A stretch of 64,000 bases of DNA. It comes from Spongilla lacustris (Eukaryota > Porifera > Demospongiae > Spongillida > Spongillidae). The notes under the pieces are model-generated. The model searched no databases. It was not told where the DNA came from and worked only from the letters and a program-made list of their open reading frames with translations. How positions within the stretch are numbered: position 1 is the first letter of the stretch; each line of letters begins with the position of its first letter. The stretch covers positions 5,280,473 through 5,344,472 of the forward strand of contig OX442431.1 in NCBI GenBank assembly GCA_949361645.1, given 5' to 3'. Made by a program: the position numbers and the translations under genes. This document shows positions 37,795 to 64,000 of the stretch, in pieces.

Positions 37795-38310
37795 ACGCAC
37801 CGACATGCTGGCTACCACGACAAAAGAACAGCCCAGTGACTGGGACAGCCACATACAGAGGCTATGTCTGGCCTACAACAGCAGCATTCAGGCAACCACT
37901 GGCTACACTCCATTTTTCCTTATGTTTGGTCGTGAAGCCCGCCTCCCACTGGACCTGATGTACCACGTTGACACATCAGATCTTGCCACCCACAGTGAGT
38001 ATGCCACCAGGATGAAAGGCAACATAGAGGGCATACGACCTGGTGAGAGAAAGGTTTGGCCAGAAACAGCAGGCACAAAAGCAGTTCTATGACCAGAAGT
38101 GTCATGGAGATCCATATGCCCCAGGAGATCTGGTCTGCTTACACTCCACCTTGGTCCCCTGAGGAAAGTATAGGAAGGTGTAACACCCCTGGACAGGCCC
38201 TTGGATGGTGCTCAAGAGGATTGCTGACACTACGTATCGATTGCAGGATTGTCATAACCCCCAGAAAAAAACTGTAGTACATTTTGATAAGTTGAAGCTC
38301 TGTCCAGTGA
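37795..38310 (+). pseudogene. Integrase C-terminal part
   Basis: PSDWDSHIQRLCLAYNSSIQ, TGYTPFFLMFGREARLPLDL is the end of the integrase core typical of Gypsy elements. After a frameshift near 38090, the C-terminal domain appears as IADTTYRLQD and VVHFDKLKLC. The DDE catalytic residues are not present; they would lie in the deleted part. Confidence 0.8.
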
Positions 38311-38429
38311 AACGCCACAAGCAGATGTACATGAGGGATCACCTAAACCTAGGAGACAACAAGAACCAGTTAGGAGAGCGGCATGGCCAAATGAACGGAT
38401 CATTTTACTGGATGGCGGTGATGATACAA

Positions 38430-38735
38430 CCCCCCAAATCAATGGCGACCATGGAGGAAGAGTGCAAGATCCAGTGGCACTACCAGAGCCACATGCGAAT
38501 GACAACCCCCAAATCAATGGCGACCATGGAGGAAGAGTGCAAGATCCAGTAGCACTACCAGAGCCAAATGCGAACAATGCTCAAATCAATGGTGACCATG
38601 GAGGAAGAGTGCAAGATCCAGTAGCACTACCAGAGCCACATGCGAATGACAACGCACAAATCAATGGCAACCATGGAGGAAGTGCGCCAGATCCAGTAGC
38701 ACTACCAGAGCCACATGCGAATGACAACCCATAAA
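38430..38735 (+). repeat. Four 72-78-bp repeats at the polyprotein tail
   Basis: The unit encodes about 25 residues (QINGDHGGRVQDPVALPEP, HANDNP) and is repeated four times with few changes, in frame at 38462-38734. It directly follows the integrase end, so it appears to be a repeat-expanded C-terminus of the retrotransposon protein. Confidence 0.9.
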
Positions 38736-38880
38736 TCAATGGCGATGCTCAAATAGCCCACAGATGCCCCCCCCTATGTCCACCCACCCCCTGGCTTCTA
38801 TCGAGAATCCCACTACTGAGAGTCTGAGACAGACTCCTTCAAAGGAGGGGGCTATGGAGTGCAATTAGACCTCACGCGAT

Positions 38881-40012
38881 GAACAATCCAGAATGTTTGA
38901 GATGTGGGTGTGGCATAGCTATGGGGTGTACATGTACTTTTAACCCAGATGATTGTGCTGTACTCGTGTCTTTTGTGGAATAGTATAATATTTTCAACTG
39001 TTTACACTATGAAGAGTGCTTCAGTGGTTTCTGGGTATTACGACAACTGGTCACAATCTAGTAGGAGGATCAGTAGCGTAAAAACGGAGGGAGGGGGGGG
39101 GGGGGGGGGGTAGGGGTTCCAGGCCAATATAATCTGTTATGGGCTACTGCTAATAAAACTAAGTTTGCTAATGATTGAAATTGTGTTCAGCATAACTCAA
39201 ACTCAGAAAGTCTTAGTACCAAACAAATACTACATTTCAAACTTGTCTTCTCTAGGTCCTTTTCATCAATTGTGACAAAGATACGGTGCAATAAACCTCT
39301 TATCCGAGCAAATCTGATCTGGAGGAATATGGAGAAACTATTTTTTTAAGGTTTGAGTGTGGGAACGAATGAGCTTTGTTTCTGTTATTGAGCTTTCTAA
39401 GCGTCACAATCTTACTACATTGTAGGTATTGGATATCTCTATCCAAGCATGCTCGCTAAAGTCCAATTTTTGATTCTACAGTACATTGGCAACAGTGGCA
39501 TCGAGCGTTTTGCTAATCTTATTCCCGGCACTTCAAATCCTAAATACTATACTGATACAGACATGCCAACCATCACACATTCGGCATGAGACTAAAGGGC
39601 ATAAAGTTACTATTTATCAAGTAGTGAATCTCAAGCAAGATTTAAAGACTGAAAGTAGCATTTGAAAATCTGATAGCAGTACTACCACAGTTCACAAATT
39701 TCAACAAGCTCTTGCAAAGAGATGACCAAAGTATCCATGTTCTGTGTGACTAAATGTTTGCATTCTTACAATCACTTTATAAAAATTCATGTTATACAAA
39801 GTACAGTTGTACCATTGAATGCAATTGATTACTTAAAATGATGGAGATATATGTATGTTCAACACAAAGATGGAGAGGAGCATATGATTTTTAAATGTTC
39901 TAGGTTTGTGAATTTTTATACCAAATTGCAGTCAACATTTATTGATGTTGAGTATTTTGTGCACCACTAATCGAGCTTTATACAGCCAAATGGTCCATGA
40001 AATTGATGAATA
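38881..40012. other. Intergenic, nothing recognised
   Basis: A G run lies near 39091-39110. The bases from about 39170 may be worn upstream parts of the hAT element whose end lies at 40013, but I cannot read a protein through them. Confidence 0.35.
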
Positions 40013-40324
40013 TTGTTAATCCAAGTAAATGACATACATGAGTCCATATGGAAGGACGACGAATCTGAGAGTTCAAATATTTATAGAATGGATGTTATCT
40101 GGGGTTATCTTAGTACTTATACGTTATGTGATGGAACGCTGAGATTTGCACACTTATCTAAAGTTACCTGTTTGGTGCTACTGATACCTCATTCAAGTGC
40201 AGAAGAAGAAATAGTATTTAGTATGACCAGGAAGAATAAAACTGACTTTCTAAATCGCCTGTCACTTAATGCAACACTTCCATCAATGCCTAGAAGCGCA
40301 TTACAAATTGGAGTCATCAGCTGA
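40013..40324 (+). pseudogene. hAT dimerisation-domain fragment
   Basis: The frame contains RMDVIWGYLSTYTLCDGTLR, FAHLSKVTCLVLLIPHSSAE and EEIVFSMTRKNKTDF. The IPHSxAEEExVFSMxRKNKT block is the C-terminal dimerisation signature of a hAT lineage common in invertebrates. It differs from the ZMYM1-like type at 24370. The catalytic part is absent upstream, so it is a fragment even though this frame is open. Confidence 0.8.
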
Positions 40325-40802
40325 AGTTCTGAAAAAAGCTAAAAATAAAAATAAAATACAAAGCTACAGAATACAACGCATTACATTCCAATTCACACTT
40401 GTAAAATAATGTTGCATTTCAAAATTTCAAATACCGTATACTGTGTAATACTGGGATCGAATATTTAGATCATTAATCATTCGTTACTCACTTACTCGTG
40501 AGTACTCGTTCAAAATGTTGGCAACTCTGGCTGCTGATTTAACCTACTACATGGCCGCTGTACTTTTTCATGAACAACAAAAAAATTTAATAGGTTGACA
40601 AGCGTGCATGTATCAATTCAATTAGCTGAGCAATTGCTGCTAGTTAATGACATGCAAGAGGACTTCAAATCGATAGCGAGAGCTAGCTCAAGCTAGGTAA
40701 CCCGTACAATGTAGTTTACAACGGTTACCACAAGTGGCCTTGGCTGCACTATAGCTGTTCTGTATTTTATATTACATGCGCAGAGGCAAGGTCTCAAAAC
40801 AA

Positions 40803-41275
40803 ACTCACCTCGCTACAGTTTTGGTTACCCATGGCAGGTGAGGTCATGAGTGGACTTTCAGCGAATATCCAGGATAGTGCACGATTGGATATGCAGCAGA
40901 TGGATTTTGGGAGAGTCGGTTCAAACGGACATTTTTTGATGTAAAGGTTTTTAATCCTTATGCCCCCTCGAATCAAAAGACTCCTTTATCTGTATCTACC
41001 ATAGTCATGAAAACGAGAAAAAGAGGAAATATGACCAACGTATCCGTGAAGTTGAACATGCCTCGTTTAGTCCTCTTACTCTCTCTTGCACTGGTGGCCT
41101 TGGGCCTCAAGCCACAAAAAGCTATAAGCGCCTGGCCTCTCTGCTAAATGGAACCAGGCCTATAGCTTAACTATCATGTGGTTGAGATGCCGCCTTGCCT
41201 ACTCGTTACTATGAAGTTCAGTTATGTGCATTCGCTCATGTGCTCACCTTGGCCATTATATGTCTGCTACACAAC
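40803..41275 (+). pseudogene. LINE-type C-terminal nuclease region fragment
   Basis: Across three frames: MAGEVMSGLSANIQDSARLD, then FFDVKVFNPYAPSN (near 40940), then YDQRIREVEHASFSPLTLSC, TGGLGPQATKSYKRLASLL and MWLRCRLAYSLL. ARLD...FFDVxVFNP is again a PD-(D/E)XK-like pattern. The order matches the end of a second LINE-like family common in sponges and cnidarians, from memory. Several frameshifts. Confidence 0.65.
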
Positions 41276-41367
41276 CTCCTCTTGACCTGGTGTCAAGAGA
41301 AGCCCTTCTACCAGCACAATAGATTCTCATACTTTTGTTTTGTTCGAATATATGGTATTGTATGTGT

Positions 41368-41369
41368 TA

Positions 41370-41402
<33 letters not shown>
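41368..41402. repeat. (ATT)n tract
   Basis: About 11 ATT repeats followed by aacaacaataata. Read on the minus strand this is an (AAT)n tail about 45 bases beyond the ORF that ends at 41447, as expected for the 3' end of a LINE. Confidence 0.85.
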
Positions 41403-41405
<3 letters not shown>

Positions 41406-41446
41406 ACAACAATAATACATTATACACAATGAAGTATATCAATAGT

Positions 41447-43135
41447 TTAAGACAGGACACATCTGGTGAGGATGGCTGTGGCGTTGGCTCTCACCAGGTG
41501 AAGGTTCAGCCTGCCATAAATGTCACTTAATACTACTGACTTGGGCCTGCAAGTTAAGGTGGCAATCCGAGAGGCCAGCTGGGAGAAAGCTTCTGTGGCT
41601 TCCTTTCCCCATGCACCATAAGTTTCAGTAACCAAGGGAACACACAACCAGCCCAGTTCATCACACTTGGCATCATTGGCTTTATGTTTTCTATCTTCAG
41701 TGGCTCTGGCAGCTGAACCTGCAGACACTCCTGCTTCCAACAAGGTGAGAGTATTAAGCGGAGAGGTCACAGATACATCAAATGCTGCTGTCTTGCCCGT
41801 AGCCCAGTTGGTCAACAAAAGGTCGGCAGGGCGGGTGTGGCTATGGTCAGCAGTGAGGTCACTGCCAGCTTCCACCTGGACACTGAGATGAGCCCGATGG
41901 CACGTTTCAGCCAGTGCATCACGCAGGGTGTTATGTCGTGTTACCACATCACCCCCCCGCTTACAAGTGATGGCATGATGTCCAAGGGGGTCTAGGGCAT
42001 TGTCAGGGCAAAGTGCACACTGGGACCCCTGGGATGTGTCTAGGCCAAGCCACCACTTTATAGCAACTTGATGTACTGGTGGATCAAGGTGCAGACCCAA
42101 TCCCTCTGAAGGGACTACTGACAGCCAAGAGGATGCATGGGCAGATGAAACAGAAAGTAATCGTGCTCTGTCAGCAGTGGAAGAATCTTCTAACAGCAAA
42201 TTGAACATATGGGTGTCCAACATGCTGGAAAGCTTCTTTTGGGACACTGAAGGAGCTGAGAGAATGGAGTCGACTTGCAGCACCTTATCAGGGGGAACAT
42301 TTGAATTAAAATATGCAACTGCAGAACAGAGGTGAGAATTGGTCTGGGAACCAAACCCAGGTGAGCAAACAGAGGCTATATAAGCTGCTGGTGCATGATG
42401 GTATAGGGAGCGGAGACCCAAACCTCCCTTACTAAGGCCTAACATGGACTGCCTCCAAGCAGTATCTGATGTATCCACAGCAGTACAGGAGGAGAAGCAT
42501 CTGCGAACATCTTGGTCATACAGCTGGAGGGCTGCACGAGATAATGATGGTGGTGTGGTACGTGCAAGATGGACAAGCCGACAGAAGCCACCACACACAC
42601 GGAGTAGGGTTAGGGCAACCTGGGGATCAATTAAGCCCACATCCTCAAGCCTTGAGAGCAGGCTCTTGGCTTCAGACTGTTTGCGAGTGATAAATTGGTG
42701 GCAAAACTCAGTATCTCCTATGGGAGAACCCAGGATGTCTATGTTAGAATTGTTAGACTTTTTAATGTCAGATGGAAAACAGTCAAGTGAGCTCTGGCTA
42801 AACACCTCACACTTAGGGATATTGACATGGAGGCCAAGTGGAGGACCTAACTCTTGAAGCAAGGCCAAGATATTGCTCACAGTGGACCTTGGACCTGCCA
42901 GAGCACCATCATCCAAGTACCAGGCGTGAAACTTGAGACCAGCACAATCATCTCTACTAGAAATTGCTGACACCAGGATATTTAATACCAAAGAGAACAG
43001 CAAAGGACCCAGGGGGTCACCCTGCTGAACACCCTGCTCTGAAGTAAGGCAACCCAAAGGATGCCAGAGGAATGGGTGATGGCTGTAGCACCAGCTAGCC
43101 CATGGGAGCAGCTCTGGAAAGTGCTTTGCACACAT
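41447..43135 (-). pseudogene. 5'-truncated LINE, reverse transcriptase plus nuclease
   Basis: An open frame of 562 codons. It starts inside the palm: GVQQGDPLGPLLFSL, catalytic AWYLDDGALAGPRS (residues about 70-83), ILGSPIGD, LLRVCGGFCRLVHLARTTPP, GGLGLRSLYHHAPAAY, a knuckle CALCPDNALDPLGHHAITC near 400, then a PD-(D/E)XK-like stretch RPADLLL ... AAFDVSVTSPLN near 460-490 and a conserved tail (WLCVPLVTETYGAWGKEA). The fingers and first catalytic aspartate block are missing, and no promoter or 5' UTR is visible, so it is a dead-on-arrival copy. The open frame suggests recent insertion. It is related to 7020-8390 and 12195-12775. Confidence 0.85.
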
Positions 43136-43348
43136 TATTATTAGTATTTTAATCTACAAAAACAAAAACAAAAAATTCCTCATTACGTGACGCGGCGTGA
43201 CGTACATGTACATGCAATAATTGCTCATTGGATCATGGAACAAGTATAGCCAGTTCCCCAGACCCTATGTGGATACGCAAGGGTGTGGCTACGCCAGACT
43301 ACTTGGAATGATCGCAGTGGCACGTGACAATATAGTAAGCCGCCGGAA
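43136..43348. other. Intergenic between LINE and palindrome pair
   Basis: No gene or repeat is recognised here. Confidence 0.4.
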
Positions 43349-43590
<242 letters not shown>

Positions 43591-43603
43591 CGTATACACA
43601 CAC

Positions 43604-43932
43604 TTAAAATTCATCCGCTTCAATTACCGAGTTTGTTTTTTTTTTTTTTAACACCCTACAGTCGTATGATATGAACACGTACTCGTCATAGACATAGCTG
43701 CAGGTTTCTAAATACATCATTTGTCGTTGTAAGGTGAGCTTGTTTCACATACTATCTTGATTAGCCGTCGCCCATAAGTGCGCTACACAAATACGTATAT
43801 GACTTTCACCCACTTTCGTGATTAGCAGGCGCCCGTGGGTGAATTAAGCTCCTCTGACAACGACAATGTATTTAGATACCTGCCGCTAATATGTCTATGA
43901 CGACGTGTTAAAAACTCGCGAATGAATTTTAA
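43604..43932. repeat. Foldback (MITE-like) element, about 330 bp
   Basis: Ends: ttaaaattcat (43604) and atgaattttaa (to 43932). Inner arms: cgtcatagacatag, aggtttctaaatacatc and gtcgttgt on the left pair with acaacgacaatgtatttaga, acct and tatgtctatgacg on the right. It lies about 350 bases before the first coding exon of RAB3GAP2. The 127-codon minus-strand frame over it is not supported as a gene. Confidence 0.8.
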
Positions 43933-44276
43933 GGTAAAGTACAACCCAAGAATTTCCTTACGCATTGTGCGATGCGTTGAGGCTCGATTCGTCCATCTGA
44001 TCACAATTATAGCTGTAGTAGTCTCGTTTTCCGACCCAGTCGTACGTTCGTTAATTTCCGGTACAATACTATATTTTATTGAAGTGTCGTGAATAAGAGT
44101 ATCAAAACACCCCGCGATCAGGACATAATGATTTACATGCATGTGATATGTGTATAAAGCCCGCGAACGAGTAATAACTTTTACGTTTGGATATTTTGTA
44201 AACAATCATTTTTAAAAAATAACAAATACACACGCCTGGGAACGACGGTGATGCGGTTTTATTGGAGTAATTGTTG

Positions 44277-62262
<17,986 letters not shown>

Positions 62263-62330
62263 GTGAGTACCAACACATGTACCCTGCATCCGTGACAACG
62301 TTAAATGTCGTGTGCATGTGCATGTATACG

Positions 62331-64000
62331 TTACTCCTGCATGGTACTGCATGTAGACATTACTCCTGCATGATACTAGACATTACTCCTGCATGGTACT
62401 AGACGTTACTCCTGCATGGTACTAGACGTTACTGCAGCATGGCACTAGACATTACTCCTTCATGGTACTAGACAGTACCCCTGCATGGTAGTAGACATTA
62501 CTCCTGCATGGTACTAGACATTACTCCTGCATGGTACTAGACATTACTCCTTCATGGTACTAGACATTACTCCTGCATGGTACTAGACATTACTCCTGCA
62601 TGGTACTAGACATTACTCCTGCATGGTACTAGACATTACTCCTGCATGGTACTCCTTCATGGTACTAGACGTTACTGCTGCATGGTACTAGACATTACTC
62701 CTGCATGGTACTAGACATTACTCCTGCACATTACTGGACATTACTCCTGCATGGTACTAGACATTACTCCTGCATGGTACTAGACATTACTCCTGCATGG
62801 TACTAGACATTACTCCTGCATGGTACTACATTACTCCTTCATGGTACTAGACATTACTCCTGCACAGTACTAGACGTTACTCCTGCATGGTACTAGACAT
62901 TACTGCTGCTTGGTACTAGACGTTACTCCTGCATGGTACTAGACATTACTCCTGCATGGTACTAGACATTACTCCTGCATGGTACTAGACATTACTCCTG
63001 CATGGTACTGGACATTACTCCTGCATGGTACTAGACATTACTCCTGCATGGTACTACATTACTCCTTCATGGTACTAGACATTACTCCTGCACGGTACTA
63101 GACGTTACTCCTGCATGGTACTAGACATTACTGCTGCTTGGTACTAGACGTTACTCCTGCATGGTACTAGACATTACTCCTGCATGGTACTAGACATTAC
63201 TCCTGCATGGTACTAGACATTACTCCTTCATGGTACGAGACATTACTGCTGCATGGTACTGGACATTACTCCTGCATGGTACTAGACATTACTCTTGCAT
63301 GGTACTAGACATTACTCCTGCATGGTACTGGATATTACTCCTGCATGGTACTAGACATTACTCCTGCATGGTACTACATTACTCCTTCATGGTACTAGAC
63401 ATTACTCCTGCACGGTACTAGACGTTACTCCTGCATGGTACTAGACATTACTGCTGCTTGGTACTAGACGTTACTCCTGCATGGTACTAGACATTACTCC
63501 TGCATGGTACTAGACATTACTCCTGCATGGTACTAGACATTACTCCTTCATGGTACTAGACATTACTCCTGCATCGTACTAGACATTACTCCTGCATGGT
63601 ACTAGACATTACTCCTTCATGGTACTAGACGTTACTCCTGCATGGTACTAGACGTTACTCCTGCATGGTACTAGACGTTACTCCTGCATGGTACTAGACA
63701 TTACTCCTTCATGGTACTAGACGTTACTCCTGCATGGTACTAGACGTTACTCCTGCATGGTACTAGACATTACTCCTGCATGGTACTAGACATTACTCCT
63801 GCATGGTACTAGACGTTACTCCTGCATGGTACTAGACATTACTCCTGCATGGTACTAGATGTTACTGCTGCATGGTACTAGACATTACTCCTGCATGGTA
63901 CTAGACATTACTCCTGCATGGTACTAGACATTACTCCTGCATGGTACGAGATGTTACTGCTGCATGGTACTAGACATTACTCCTGCATGGTACTAGACAT
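62331..64000. repeat. 23-bp minisatellite running off the window
   Basis: The unit ttactcctgcatggtactag plus aca (variants gac(g/a)tt, ctGctgc, ctTcatgg, cac(a/g)g) repeats about 72 times to the last base. A 21-base unit (tactacattactccttcatgg) marks a multi-unit block that recurs at about 62821, 63049 and 63369, so there is higher-order structure. It begins 70 bases after exon 62126-62262, in the RAB3GAP2 intron. Confidence 0.97.

Larger units (their letters stand above)
36780..38880 (+). mobile_element. Decayed Gypsy-type LTR retrotransposon
   Basis: Gag, protease and integrase remains follow in the expected order on the + strand, ending at a polypurine tract (aaaggagggggc, 38841-38852). 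The whole reverse transcriptase/RNase H region is missing between the protease (about 37780) and the integrase end (37795). I found no convincing pair of LTRs. A SCAN-like gag with a zinc knuckle suggests the Gmr1-like branch of Gypsy elements. Confidence 0.8.

Noticed and set aside
40794..40976. 60-codon minus-strand frame
   Set aside because: Shadow of the LINE C-terminal fragment read on the + strand.
43822..44205. 127-codon minus-strand frame upstream of RAB3GAP2
   Set aside because: Runs through the right arm of the foldback at 43604-43932, with no recognisable protein.
62331..64000. CRISPR-like array
   Set aside because: Repeats are contiguous with no unique spacers, and the context is an animal gene intron.

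Overview
This is animal nuclear DNA, most likely from a sponge or another early-branching marine invertebrate. The signs are an intron-rich gene for a conserved eukaryotic protein (RAB3GAP2), decayed LINE, Gypsy and hAT elements, many foldback elements, long microsatellites and minisatellites, and frequent acatgtacatgt-type words and G/C homopolymers. The species is inference. No rRNA, tRNA, CRISPR array or bacterial operon is visible.

Left part (1-36.5 kb). Three paralogous NRPS-like genes lie here: 1459-6493 (+), 13328-18380 (-) and 31507-36475 (-). Each is one uninterrupted exon of about 5 kb. Each encodes adenylation (A) - carrier (T) - condensation (C) - a second, degenerate adenylation-like domain (A*) - carrier (T). 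All three share a TTGCAG|G splice acceptor, in the same phase, at the start of the homologous region, so a short 5' exon is missing from each open frame. The first A domain has the shifted-aspartate pocket that I associate with beta-alanine. A relic of a fourth copy is at 10773-11051. Between the genes are foldback elements, LINE remnants (7020-8390, 12195-12775), hAT remnants (19690-20010, 24370-24745), a RecQ helicase pseudogene (20655-21240) and a block of unrecognised coding-like DNA (25590-26560).

Middle (36.7-44 kb). This is a graveyard of elements: a Gypsy-type retrotransposon with SCAN-like gag, zinc knuckle, protease and integrase but no reverse transcriptase; a hAT dimerisation-domain fragment; two LINE-type fragments converging tail to tail; and a foldback beside a (CA)n tract.

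Right part (44.3-64 kb). The 5' half of a RAB3GAP2 gene (non-catalytic subunit of the Rab3 GTPase-activating complex) runs on the + strand and continues past the window. I could place 22 exons with consistent phases; one exon or exons near residue 70 are unresolved. Its introns are unusually rich in tandem repeats: a pure (CCT)124 tract, 15-, 23-, 33- and 42-bp minisatellites, and two arrays built from copies of an exon end plus its splice donor. One intron holds a minisatellite interrupted by a small hAT element with an intact 169-codon antisense ORF and by an 823-bp foldback.
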